A model generated the notes under the pieces. The model worked only from the letters and a program-made list of their open reading frames with translations, had not been told where the DNA came from and did no database searches. From assembly GCA_963971425.1 (NCBI GenBank), contig OZ020517.1:22330462-22394461 (forward strand): DNA of 64,000 nucleotides, read 5' to 3'. This stretch comes from Bryoerythrophyllum caledonicum (Eukaryota; Streptophyta; Bryopsida; Pottiales; Pottiaceae). Every line of letters starts with the position of its first letter. Position 1 is the first letter of the stretch. The position numbers were made by a program, and so were the translations under genes. This document shows, one piece after another, positions 46,084 through 57,303 of this stretch.

Positions 46084-48171
46084 TTAAAACCAAAGATAAG
46101 GGAGAAAAGTGGGGAGATATGAAGGATAGTTTAGGGACAATTTGCTACCCCAGAATGAAGTTTTTGGAACTGGAAATAGAAAGAGTCTTGGAGGGGGACA
46201 TTGGAAGAGTGAGATATTAAACTCGACAATTTTCAAGATGTTACAAAAGTAGTAATAATAGTAAGCCCATGTACTCATTTTGCCAAGTGACTTCTTAGAC
46301 ATCTTCATAAAGGTTAGGCAATTGCAGTTTAGAAACTAGATGATCGTCAACAAACACCTAGAAACCTTGGATATGTTTCAAGACTCAAAAGTCACAATAC
46401 AACCTAGGGTTGGAGGCGGTATTATTAGAATCATGCGGATTTTCCAAATCACGGAAAGAATAGATGCGCAACTAAAATGGTATATAATAAATGAAGCATA
46501 TGGATTTCTTTCCGAATCTCTTTGTTGGATGCTCTACAGGGTTGGAAGAAGCAAGATAATCGTTGATGTTCACGGATACGCCTTCTTCAAAAAACTTTTG
46601 AGGGGACAACGCCTTACGCTTAGTGCGACGGAACTCGACATTTTTGAGGGCGAATATCTCCATCCTGCTCTAGTTTGTTCCCATCTCAACTGGCGAGAAG
46701 TCTGGGATATGTAGCTTAGATTGGATCCACCTTTGCCGTGTGTCCATGGCACAACAATGAATGTCGTTGTTGCTAAAGAAGGATTGCATTCTTTCCATTG
46801 TCAATCAATTAAAATTGACCATCAGTCTCGTGTATGTTGAGGCAAATGTACTACTTCCGTGCTGCACAATCCTACCCACACACTACTTCCTTGTACCGGC
46901 CTATAGAGAAAAGCATGCTTTACTGAATGTCTTAGGAAGCCTTCCAATGTACCATTGCTTCTCATCACAAACAGTCTCTTGCACAGCTTTGACATGCTGA
47001 ATCGGGAAATAAATCGTAGGTGACATCGATGGAAGTACTTCAGTTGCTTCAGGAGAGCAAGTGGAGTGCAGTGGACGCTTTTCTATTATTAGGTCAACAA
47101 TCATTAGATCAATACAACAAACCTTCATCTTTAAGCGTGATGCCCTTATTTTGTTGGGGTGATGCTAGTCAAATTCTAATCCTGGAGAAGAAGCTGTTTT
47201 TCTTTTTAGAGATACAAAAACTTCCTCACCTTCTAGATGAAGATTGCAAGTACAGAACCCGTTTGCACCGAGCATGTTGGGGAGTGCAGCATGATTTCTA
47301 GAGCGTCGAATGATGCGACAGGTAATACAAAGAGTGAGCACTGAGTTTTAAATCCTTCCCAAGATTGTTGCCTAGTTTTTTCACCTTTCAGATATTTGTA
47401 AGAGGCAACAATCCGTATGCATACCGAGACCATATCATCCATAGCCGCAACATACATATCATAATGTTTTGCCTGAGTGTTGGAACCACTTATTGTGCAC
47501 CAATTCCGTCAAAATGTATGACAACATCTTAACATGTTTGAACAGCTTCCGATAGATCATTTGATGAATAATTATGGTTAGTACAACGTTTGGCATGGCG
47601 AATTGATAGAAGAACTTAGGATACAAAATATCGCTAGTAGGGGCATAAGGTAGTATAATTAGTAAGTATGACAACCGCCAAAAGAAAGTGCCGATGTCGG
47701 CATTCCTTCGAGAGTGACCTCTACCAATGAATAATGTAGTACTAATAGCGGGATGCCCAAACCAACTCTACTCTACAGTAATATTGATGTCGGCATCCCG
47801 TTGTTGAATCTTGATGTTGGACATCAATTCTTTGAGATTCGGATTTGAATTGTCATGCCTACTTGAAACCGCATTGCATCATCTCCAAAACACTTGCTGA
47901 AATACCTTATTTTAGAGTACATATCAAAAATCGCAATTGTCATCGCGGGACAATAAATAGAGTTATACACATAGGCAGCCATAGTGGCCCAAGACTTGAC
48001 ATTTTTGACATGGTTAAACATCATCCGCGCATCCTCCAAGTCATCTCCAAGTTGCATAGTCTTAATTAAATCAACCCTGATCTCAAGTTCTATCTCCGCC
48101 ATCTTGAAGATGAAAACATTGTTGGCTTCATTGCTTGTCCTGGCAAATGCTTCTCCTAGATGAGGGCCCAA
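46084..48171 (-). pseudogene. Decayed MULE transposase of MULE C
   Basis: Fragments in changing frames follow the MULE A transposase in order on the minus strand: 48171-47824 has VFIFKMAEIELEIRVDLIK and NVKSWATMAAYVYNSIY (start of the DDE core), 47560-47460 has LVHNKWFQHSGK, 47457-47370 YVAAMDDMV and KYLKGEK, 47060-46901 AVQETVCDEKQWYIGRLPKT, 46620-46500 GEGVSVNINDY and HPTKRFGK, 46308-46230 MSKKSLGKM followed by STWAYYYYYF. The SWIM zinc ligands (CKH in MULE A) are replaced by tyrosines. Many frameshifts and stops make it clearly dead. Confidence 0.85.
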
Positions 48172-48349
48172 TTATTAAAGCTTCTCAGTTTAATAATGTT
48201 GTTTATTACTCCAAAAGTGGTTATCTCATTTCAAATACTAGGGTAGAACATTTGCTTGAAATTGACCAAGACAAGGACAAGTTCTTCATAAGCAACGGTC
48301 TTCTCAAGAATATTTTTTGGACATAAAAAAAATTTCCGAGGTAATCCTT

Positions 48350-49660
48350 GCACGCTCCAACCACTATGGAGGTGCCAACATCGACACCCTTCTACAAAAC
48401 ATCTCCTATATTTAGAAAGGAAACCTCCAAATGGGGTGCAAACATCGGCACTCTACAAGAGAATCCATCCTATATTTTAAAAAAACCTTCTAAAGAGGAT
48501 GCCGACATCGGCATCAAACAAAAGGGTCATTCGTATGTTTAGAAAAAAAAACCTAGAAATGGAATGCTGACATCAGCACCCTCTAAAACACCTTTTCTAT
48601 TTTTATTAAAAAGAATCTTTAGGAAAGGTACGGACATTGGCACTCCACTAGAAGGCCCTTCATATTTTAAAAAAGAGAACCTTCAATGGGGTTGCCGACA
48701 TCGGCACTCCTCTAAAGGCTCCTTCTTATATCTAAAAATGGAACATCCAAAGTGGATGCCATTATCGACACTCCTCTAGAAGGCTCCTCCTATATTTAAA
48801 AAAGAGACCTCCAAAGGTAGTGCCGACATCGGCACTCGTATAAAGGAGCTTTCTCATTTTTTAAAATCAATCTTTAGAGGGGTGTCGACAACGGCACTCC
48901 TCTAAAGGATCTTTTATGTCTTTGAAAAGGAAAATTGAGACCTCTAAAGGAGGTGCCGACATCGGCACGCCTAGGACGCCCTTATATTTTGATTAAAAGA
49001 AACCTTCAAAAAGAATTTTGACATTAAAATTTAACATCCCTCAAAAGGACCTTTTCTATTGTTAAAAAGAGAACCTCCAAAGGGGGTGTCGACATCGGCA
49101 CTCCATTGGAGGACTCTTCCTTTGTTTAAAATGAGAACCTCTGAGGGGGGTGCCGACATCGGCACTCTACAAGAAGGCCTATCCAATCTTTTAAAATGGA
49201 ACTTCTAAAAGGGAGTGCCGATATCGGCACCCTCTGGAATTTACATTCATGCTCTGTAAAATTTTGAGAGAACTCTAGAATGGTATCACACTTCATCATT
49301 CAACACTCAAAGAATAAGTTATCTACGGATGAAGTCTTGGAATTCACTACTTCATCCGTGGATAACTTATTCTTAGAGTGTTAGATGATGAAGTGTGATA
49401 CCATTTTGGAATTCTCTCAAAACTTTCCAGAGTGTGGATATGAATTCTAGGATGTTTCCGCTGTCGGCATCCCCTTTAGAAGATCCCTTTTTAAAGATAA
49501 AAAGGGCCTTCTTGTGGATTGCCGATGTCGGCACTCCCTCTAAAGATTCCCTTTTTACAGATAGGAAGGACCTTTTGGATGAGTGTCAATGTGTCCTTCC
49601 TTGGAGATTCCTCTCAAAGGATATGTGAAGAGCGTCCTAGGAGGTGCCAATGTCGGCACC
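48350..49660. repeat. Tandem array of the near-palindrome GTGCCGACATCGGCAC with a mid-point inversion
   Basis: About 17 units of ~60-75 bp, each with a 16-bp core close to GTGCCGACATCGGCAC and a flanking text of AAAAN(GA)ACCTNNAAAGG type. Cores are seen near 48360, 48432, 48500, 48566, 48630, 48695, 48760, 48820, 48883, 48955, 49088, 49151 and 49217. After the hairpin at 49258-49438 the cores appear inverted (GCCGATGTCGGC) near 49457, 49520 and 49645. Spacers resemble each other, so this is a satellite, not a CRISPR. Confidence 0.85.
49258..49438. repeat. Large hairpin (~80-bp arms) at the inversion point of the array
   Basis: Left arm about 49258-49337 and right arm about 49356-49436 are inverted complements with few mismatches (for example GGTATCACACTTCATCAT and ATGATGAAGTGTGATACC; AATAAGTTATC and GATAACTTATT). 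The spacer is about 15-18 nt. Confidence 0.85.
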
Positions 49661-49939
49661 GTTTTTACAAGTATGATGATGATGATGAATATTGCATGAT
49701 ATTGTATTGAATCTTATCAAATCTCATCAATCAACCATGCCATTTAGCTAAATCCAAATCCTTATCTGCTCAAATTTGATTCAAATATGGACTCGCAAAT
49801 GCATTGCTTGTATCTATTTCCTTTGTCCAAAATGAAAGGTGCAAGTGCTTGTGATTGACAAAGTATTGCTTGTAGTCATCTTTTCCACTAATATTGAAGG
49901 TCATGGTCATTGATCAACGCCAAATCACATGGTAGTTCT

Positions 49940-50260
49940 CTAATTTCAAATGATTGTTAATACCAGATATTATTGTGGTCTTCAGCGACCTCACTCCATA
50001 CTTAATGCATGCATCAAAGAATTCATGAAAATGGTCATGAATATCTTCCTAAAAACTCCCTTGGCATTTTTTGCAACTCGTCTAGTCCTATCGAAGTATA
50101 TTCCATCAAGAACATACAACAACACAATGAACAGCTTTAGACCGTCCATGGAAGCAATTCTTTCCTCCATCTTGTACTTCACCATTGCTCTAAATACCAC
50201 CAAATACATCAAGAGAACTTACTTGTGTGCCTTTACTAATCCTACGATTGTATGAAATGT
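49940..50260 (-). pseudogene. BTB/POZ-domain gene remnant 1 in MULE C
   Basis: On the minus strand, IVGLVKAHK, then after a stop VLLMYLVVFRAMVKYKMEER and LKLFIVLLYVLDGIYFD follow the text of the second remnant at 51.26-51.80 kb and the general BTB pattern (V...KAHK.vL...S.vFraM....M.E). Broken by at least one stop. BTB domains are dimerisation and CUL3-adaptor modules. Confidence 0.6.
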
Positions 50261-51260
50261 TCAAATGTTACATCTATATTATCTCTAATGTCCAATTACA
50301 TGAGGACCTTGTAATTTCACCAAAATGGAAGCTTTCAAATATTCTCCCTCCCCACGCTAATTAGCTCTGAGATGTCCAAATTTAGCACGGAGTTTTCTAT
50401 CATGTCTGCTTTATCTTGAATCCCATCTTTTGACTATATCCAAATCTCAAGTGCCAACAATTACAGTAGCTATAAGAAATTGAAACCACAACTCTCACAG
50501 CCTTCTCAACACTCTCGTCCACATCCAATCTTAAGACCCTAAAATTCAGAAAGACAAAGATCTATTAAAAGAGACTAAGAAATCTGAGACTAATCATATG
50601 ATCCAATCTCCCTCAACTTTTTTTTTTTAATTGAAGCCCTCCAACTCTATAAAAATAGGACAACTGCGTTTGCAATTCATTTTAGAGTTTATTTATCAAT
50701 TTCCAATAGATCAACCTAGCATCTGCAATTCACAATGCTCATCAATTAGAATCATGCCGCTATCGGCAGTCCTATTGAGGTGCTTTTTGAATTGATCATT
50801 GACAATTGTTGATTTTCTGCATTTGCTTTGACTGTTGGGGGCCCTTGGGAGGCTTTGTTTCATTTAGATTTGACGTCTTCCCTGGCCTATTCTTCACAAT
50901 CAAACAATTGCTGCACTTGTTGATTCTTTCATGTTTATGTATTTTGTTGATTCTTTCATGTTTATGTATTTTGTTGATTCTTTCATGTTTATGGACTACC
51001 TGGCTTATTTTTCATGATCAAACAATCCGCAAAGTTACAAAGAAAATTGGATTGAGTAAGTTAGTTGGAGTTCTTGTTCCTTCCTCAAACATCATATTTT
51101 GTTTCTTTATTTCACAAATATTTGTATGACTTCATCAAGTTGATGACAAAACATATCTCTTCCAACTGAGACTTTGCCATGGCCCCGTTGGATGTTGCAC
51201 TTGCATATCATATCAATTGCCCGCATTTTTAAACAAAACCCATATCCTCTCGGAGTTTGC
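50261..51260. other. AT-rich MULE C interior, no gene
   Basis: Between the BTB remnants. It contains an isolated GCCGCTATCGGCAG core near 50757 and three tandem copies of a ~27-bp TTGTTGATTCTTTCATGTTT unit at about 50919-50995. Confidence 0.6.
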
Positions 51261-51797
51261 TTAAAAACGTGGGTATAAAACCACTACCACTGTCCATTCC
51301 CTTTGTCGACTTTGACTAGTGGTGCTGAACGTAATGCTTGATGTAGTCATACAAATACTCCGCATTCCATTTGCGTTCAGGGTCATTGTCGTACTCCGGC
51401 GCCAATATACATTGCAGTTTCTCGCGTCAAATGGTCTTTCATTCCGGCAATGACTGTGGCCTCCAATGCCCGCGCTCCATACTTTATGCATGCAACAAAT
51501 AGCTCATTATATAGCATATCAACGGCTTCCGGAAACTCTGGCGACGTAATCAGCAACTCAACGGGTCCATCAAAATAAATCCCTCCAAGGAATGTACAAG
51601 ATCACCATGAACAACTTCAGTTCTTTAATTGAAATGTCCAGCACATCAACCTCCGAAGTGATTGCTCCCTCCATATTATTCTTGAACATTATTTCAAATA
51701 CTTGAGAGTACATTAAAAGGACACACTTGTATGCCTTCACCAAACTACCAACTGCATTGAAGGTGATGTCAGTATTATCACCCACCTCCAGTTGCAT
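51261..51797 (-). pseudogene. BTB/POZ-domain gene remnant 2 in MULE C
   Basis: From an ATG at 51797 the frame reads DITFNAVGSLVKAYKCVLLM, YSQVFEIMFKNNMEGAI and VLDISIKELKLFMVILY, a recognisable BTB/POZ domain. After a frameshift it continues GGIYFDGPVELLITSPEF and ACIKYGARALEATVIAGM, typical of the segment after the BTB fold. It ends in stops near 51300. Same strand as remnant 1 about 1.5 kb away, suggesting a tandem duplicate carried by MULE C as cargo. Confidence 0.7.
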
Positions 51798-52673
51798 TAA
51801 AAGTCATAGTGTAGTAAAAAAGGTAGCTTTGAGTTTTAACCATTTCTTAAGAAAATGAGCTTTGTGATGTCCACATTCAGACTTGTCTGCTCCATTTGTG
51901 TCACCTCTACTTGAATTCTAGCAAATCAAAATGATTCTATCAATCAAGCAGACCCATATCAATTAAACAAAACTTCTAAGACTCTATGATCTACTTGCGC
52001 AACTCTTAGAACTTTTGGAATAACGCTCATGAATACCTACTCCTCTCTTCACCCTTATTAACTCACTACTTCTAGCTGCATCAATTTAAAATACAATTTT
52101 TGAGTCGCACAATATGACTCTAAACCACAACATAACTCGAATTGTCAAGCCTCTCAAGAATTTCTCTTCAGAGTTCAGTACAAGGTAGCTTTGAATAATG
52201 GAGCCCACCATTCTACTTAAGAGTCTATTCTATTGCCCGAGACTATCTATGACAAACGCGTGGAGAAACATCTACCGGAGGCTATCTATAATATGTGTGT
52301 GAGGAAATCTTTATGTTAAATCACTCTCCAATAATAATTTATGTGGAGCGTGATATAATGATTATAAACCTATAGTGTATCCATAGGTTTACCAGTTTAT
52401 TTTGAATCAAGATTCAGACACCCACGGCCATAGGGTGCCTAAACCATTTTAGTAGTCAAGATCACCTCCATTTATAACCCAAAGCCCTAATAATAAAGGA
52501 CTAGGTTAATATGAACGCCAACGGCTCATGAATTTCCACGGCTATAGGGCCCCTTCTCTTGAACTTTAACTTCTAACTTCATTTTTTTTCTAACTTTAAA
52601 AAAAAAAAATCCTTAACTTTATGCTTCTCTTTTACTTTTACTTTTGTCAAAAATACACAATTTTTTTATTTCT
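51798..52673. other. MULE C right subterminal region
   Basis: Non-coding and AT-rich. Two CCACGGC(C/T)ATAGGG motifs lie at about 52421 and 52538, in inverted orientation to those at the left end of MULE A. Confidence 0.6.
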
Positions 52674-52738
52674 AGGCTCGCAATCCTAGGCTCGTGGCTC
52701 GCGGCTCGCAAATTTGGGCACGCAAAATAGCAATCCCC

Positions 52739-53300
52739 ACCGCACGGATTGAAAGATTATAGTGTTTGAAGTCAACCGAATGGTTCATTTTCTTCCCTGC
52801 GTTTAGTGGATCAGCAGACTTTGACTTCAATTTGTGTCAACTTTTTGCACTACACAAAGTCTAAATCCATTACCATCTTGTAAAGCATGATATAAGTTCC
52901 ATATTCGCCAATTTTTAGAGGCAGAGGAGGAGTGTAGCATATTCAATACAATTGTGCAAGGAATTGAGGTTCAAAATTTGCCAATTCATGCTTTAGTTTT
53001 TTTGTGAAGTAAATATGTTTTAAATTGATAATCCAAATGTTCAATAGGAAGGCTTACACCACATATTGTTGTGGAAAAAATGAAAAGTCAAAAATATGAA
53101 GATCTCTAAGTTTTATGTAGAAAAGTAGAAGTTTTTTTGGTACCTTGCCCGACAATGTGTGACAATGTATGAAATTTTTTGACTTGGGATAATATGCTAT
53201 TTTTTACTAAAGACAAGAACTTTTTTTGGACAATATGAAGGGAAATATTACTTGCTAGTACTTTAAAACTCACATTCAATAGAGTGTCCTTTTAAAACTT
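52739..53300. repeat. Right part of repeat R
   Basis: Starts with the right copy of MULE C's target duplication and aligns with 6119-6670 (ttttgcactacacaaagtct, ttttagaggcagagg). The last ~170 bases also align with 16020-16200. From 53300 to 53690 nothing is recognised. Confidence 0.7.
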
Positions 53301-53689
53301 TTTGGAGGTGCCCGAAGAGCCCCCTCTCCCATTTGAAATTCAAACCCTATTAACTTTTTCATTAAATGGCGGATTTAGGGGAAAAGTGTTCTCCTATTAA
53401 GGTCTTAGTAATGTCCTTCTACAATAAAAACTTTAAAGTGGAATGTTGGAAATTTACACTTGAGGAACCTGACCGAACTTTCAAAAAGCCCATTTTTTAC
53501 ACTTGCTCCTTTAGGGGTTAATAAATTCAAAATAGGCAAAAAAATCCCTTCATAAAAAACTGAACCGATATGGCTATGTCCATAATGGCAACAACATGGA
53601 CGAGGAATTTCCAGTATACTAATTGAAGGGGGAATCTGTTGCCGATCATATTACCCGGTTTCCTTTCCTAACCTTAGCAAATTACTATT

Positions 53690-55885
53690 GCGGTCTTGAG
53701 GGGTTGGAGGAGTCACCGCCTTGTGCACAAACATTACTCCGTGTCCCATATCCATGGCGTTCATGGCAAATCACCATTTCCGAATATCGAGGTATGTCCC
53801 CACCATTTAGCCATTCCTTTACCTCCGGGGCAACTTCATCCAATATGGCATCGAGTGCCGCCATGTCGTTTACGATGGTAGCGTTCTTCCCAAAACAAGT
53901 CCTCTGTACCAGTGTTCTCAGCTAGAGGAGTTCCACGATAGGCTTTGCGTAGTTCCAGGGTTTCTACCGCTCGCTCACCGGATAAGTTGTAATATGATTT
54001 TGGTCCTAAATCGTGCACCAACTCCTTCCTCTAAGGATTCCAATGCCATCCCATGGTTTGATAAAAAAATATCTTCATGTTGTACCCAAGCGGGTTGTCA
54101 GGATACATCTGGTTCGCAGCTTGAATTAGTTTCTCTGCATCATCTTCCAATTTTTCCCCCTTGAACTTATGCCACAGTTGTGCCTTTGACATATTGTGCC
54201 TCCAGCTCCACTCAATAGGGTGCCCATTGAAGTCGCCAAGTTCAAAATCATAGTCATCTTGGCGATACACCCAATGGCTTGGCATGAAATCCCGGATGCC
54301 AAATTGTAGATATAAACATTGATGTAATGGCGCTCTACAGATACCGCACATACGTGAACAAATCTTACTCTTGATTAGACATTGTGGATGGAAAAAATGG
54401 CCACATGATCCAATTGTAAAACACCCTTTTGGGCCGAAAGCATTTCCGCAAATAGGACATGACGATCCGTCGGATGTCATCGGATGTGGTTTTAGCCACA
54501 ACGGCTTCCCAATCATATCTAGCGGGTCGTCATGCACATCCTCGATGTTGCAACGATGATCATCTTCTGTGACGCGCTTCCAATCAATGCTGTTGTTGTT
54601 TGTCTTTATCGACGGTTCCTTGTTGTCCCAACTTTTCAAATACATAGTTTCCTCTAGAGGCCACAATGTGAGCAAGAGGGTCATCAATTTATTTTCCAAT
54701 GTCCATTCAGCAACGATGCTCTTGAATTCCGCCTCATACTGTCGTGCTCGTGCCACCGCAAACACCGTTATATGCATCATCTCTTCCCGCTCGGCAATGG
54801 TTTCTAAAACTAAGGCTGTCAGTTTATTTATCTTTGATTTTTCGTTTGCACTAATTGCCTTTAACTCATCCAGCTCACATTGGAAATTTGCACATGTCGC
54901 CTCGTCTATAATATGTTGTGCTTTGACTTCTTCTAGCTCCTTTTCCAAGGCTGCCATTTCAACTTGATAATTTCCATTATTATTCTTGGAATGTTCAAAC
55001 TCATTGCGTAACTGGGCCATTTCGGCAAGCATGGTGCCCTTCTCTGCCTCTAGCACACATGCATTGAATGCAACTTCTACGGCGGTGTCCTTATCACATT
55101 GCAACCTTGTAATTTCTAGGCGGAGCACTTGTAATTGCGCCTCCAACTGAACACACGTATCCTAAATGTTGGGGTCTGCATGAGCTTCCAAATCACCAAT
55201 ACTGACCATTGCCCTTGTTCCTTCAATTGCATCTCCGAGTCGTTTGTATTCATGATCACTTCATGTTTTGCCAACGACCCCTCCATGGTCACTTACTATA
55301 CCATGCCACATGCATGTTGTTGATATTTGAATGGCTTTGTTTTAATCTGCATTGGTCACCTCCATAGATAATGAGGATGGCATTGACTCCACGTTAGTCT
55401 CATTACTCAGATGGATGTCCAACTGCCTCGCATCACTGACTTTGGGCTCGCACAGTGACTGCTCAAGGGCATCCACTGCTTTTGTCTTTTTAATTGCTCT
55501 ACTCTTTTGTTTAGGAGGTGCTTCTCAATCCACTGGAAATGATTCATCAGGGTCGTCAAACAAACTTGAGTTATTGCGGAACCATTGGAGAACGGATTTT
55601 CTTGGAATCTCTACCAGTTTCTTTGCAGAAAGGGGGATCAAAGAATCTTCCCACCACAATAAGGTTTGTGTAGCATTGACCAATCCACCCTCTTCCCCAA
55701 TTGATGTTCCGCATACATCAATGCCGCGATACTTCTAGGGATATTATTTTTGGGCCATCGCTCCAAGTTTAAAATTGCACGTAGAATCTCGAGGAACCTC
55801 TACTTCGCATCCACGTCTTTGATGTCGCAGTACGTAACAGCCTTTGCTGAACAATGTTTCTTGTGGAGTGTCCGAACCTAGTTTT
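53690..55885 (-). pseudogene. Coiled-coil/RING-H2 protein of a repeat family, copy 2, broken
   Basis: The longest frame (55146-54031, 371 codons) encodes a coiled-coil region (about residues 1-160), then a RING-H2 pattern CPIC...CGHFFHPQC...CGIC, then LQFGIRDFMPSHWVY, EWSWRHNMSKAQL and FFYQTMGWHW. Upstream (55146-55885) broken frames match the N-terminal part of copy 1 (RFLEILRAI, PKNNIPR, KRVDWSMLHKP). Downstream (54030-53690) frames match its C-terminus (ALDAILDEVAPEVKEWL). This copy keeps all eight zinc ligands but has frameshifts and stops on both sides. Function unknown; a ubiquitin-ligase-like role is only suggested by the finger. Confidence 0.78.
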
Positions 55886-56386
55886 TAAGGAATTGTTGTC
55901 TTAGTATAAGTAATGGGCAAATAGGTGGTGATTTTTTGGAAATTAGGAATATTTTTATTGTAAATAGATAGTTTTACTGAAGACTATCAAAAGTCCTCGT
56001 TGCCTAAAACTAAAAACCCTAAAAACGATAAGAAGGAATCCGGGCATTAGTGGCCAGATTTCAGTCTTGGTAGGATATCACCAGGATCAAGATCTAACGG
56101 TCAAAATCGTAACTGGATTTAATGGCCATAACCAGCCGCGACTTCGGATTCGGGTAATGATTATCAGACTGGGAATAAATAGTTAATCCGAGGGTTCTTC
56201 CTCTCATCTTTCTTAGTGAGTTTGAGGTTGGTTAGCGGCAAGTGAGCGAGCGTGGGTAGCCGAGGGTCGTGTGTGTGAGCGTTGTGAGCCGGTAGTGCTG
56301 TCTTTGCAGATTAGGGTTTGAGTGTGGATTCCCTTGCGGATCTCTTGGGAAGAATCCGAATCCGAATCCAGTCAAGGGTTGTTGCG

Positions 56387-57303
56387 ATGACGTTGAGGAA
56401 GGCGACCAGCAGTAGGATGACGACCGAATCGATCGTAAACCTTCGGAATGTGGTTCCGATGATTCCCGAATCCGAGAGCGACTGGAAGGTGTTGGATGGG
56501 GATCTGAAGAAGATGAGGTGTTTTGGATTTCGGAAGCAACCATGGGATTTCAGAGACGAGGCGATGGTCCTGGAGCTCCTAGACGGAGTCTCCAACGAAT
56601 TTGATGGCACTATCCGGGGAAGGCCAGAGAAGTGGACTTCAACGATGTGGAGCGAAGTTTACGGGTTTTTGACGCGGGGAGAAGGTATGTGATTGTGCCA
56701 GGAGTGTTTCATTGATGGGAAGTTTGCGTGGAAGGCGGATCCGAAGGACGGCCTGACGGTGGCGGACTGCAAGGATTCAAAGGCGCGGAGGGTGTTCGAG
56801 TTCCTATTCCCAATCCGGTATCCGGATCGGCCCTTGAAGACCACCACAACGTTGGCCAACACGATCTGGGGAGCGTACACTAGCAAACGAAAGGTGGCGT
56901 GGGGAGACATCATGGAAGAACTGGTAAGTAAGTTCTTAACCGGATAGGGCAAGGTGCGACCTACCTCAATCTCCCTATTCTTGTATTACCTGTACAAACA
57001 CGAGGACTTGGTGCGCGACAACGAGAAGTCCGCCTATAAGACTGTCAAGTTGCTGGCAAGCAACAGCTGGGAGGATGCGAAACCGGATGCGGAATCCGAA
57101 CATGAACCGAATTCGGATTCAGACTCGGATTCCTTTGATGACGACGTCTGGCCGACGGCAGCCAGCGTAAGGAAGAAGAGAAAGCACATAGAGAGGAGCA
57201 ACACAGCTCCTCCAATTTGCCGGAAGGTCAGCAAGGAGAAGGTTGTGACGTTAGTTGATGGCAGGTGGTTGTTAGGCTCTATATGGCTTATCAAGAGTCA
57301 ATA
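56387..57303 (+). pseudogene. Unrecognised coding region with two in-frame stops
   Basis: I do not recognise this family with certainty. One frame runs from ATG 56387 to a stop at about 57303, interrupted by TGA (56690-56692) and TAG (56945-56947). Visible features: PMIPESESDWKVLDGDLKKM near the N-terminus, then GRPEKWTSTMWSEVYGF, PIRYPDRPLKTTTTLANTIW, a Ser/Asp-rich acidic stretch (about 57100-57140), and a basic RKKRKH motif that could be a nuclear signal. A probable promoter (ATAAATAG near 56177) lies 200 bp upstream. Coding-like codon use continues through both stops, suggesting a formerly ~305-codon gene, probably transposon-borne because neighbours are. Confidence 0.55.

Larger units (their letters stand above)
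45298..52738. mobile_element. MULE C: decayed Mutator-like element, 7441 bp
   Basis: Seen: TIRs at 45298-45361 and 52674-52738 (CTATTTTGCGTG, GAGCCGCGAGCC, GCGAGCCTAGGATTGCGAGC) are flanked by a perfect 10-bp duplication ACCGCACGGA (45288-45297 and 52739-52748). The surrounding repeat R is continuous across the insertion when compared with 5980-6670, where the site reads accacacgga once. Contents: decayed transposase (-), near-palindrome array, two decayed BTB genes (-). It belongs to the same family as MULE A by TIR and transposase. Confidence 0.88.

Noticed and set aside
48350-49660. CRISPR-like appearance (short repeats with ~50-bp spacers)
   Set aside because: Spacers are related to each other, the repeat length and core vary, the array inverts at a hairpin, there are no cas genes and the genome is eukaryotic.
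55920-55950. Short match (ggtggtgattttttgga) to the sequence upstream of RING copy 1
   Set aside because: It is in the wrong orientation relative to copy 2 and only ~17 bp long; taken as chance.
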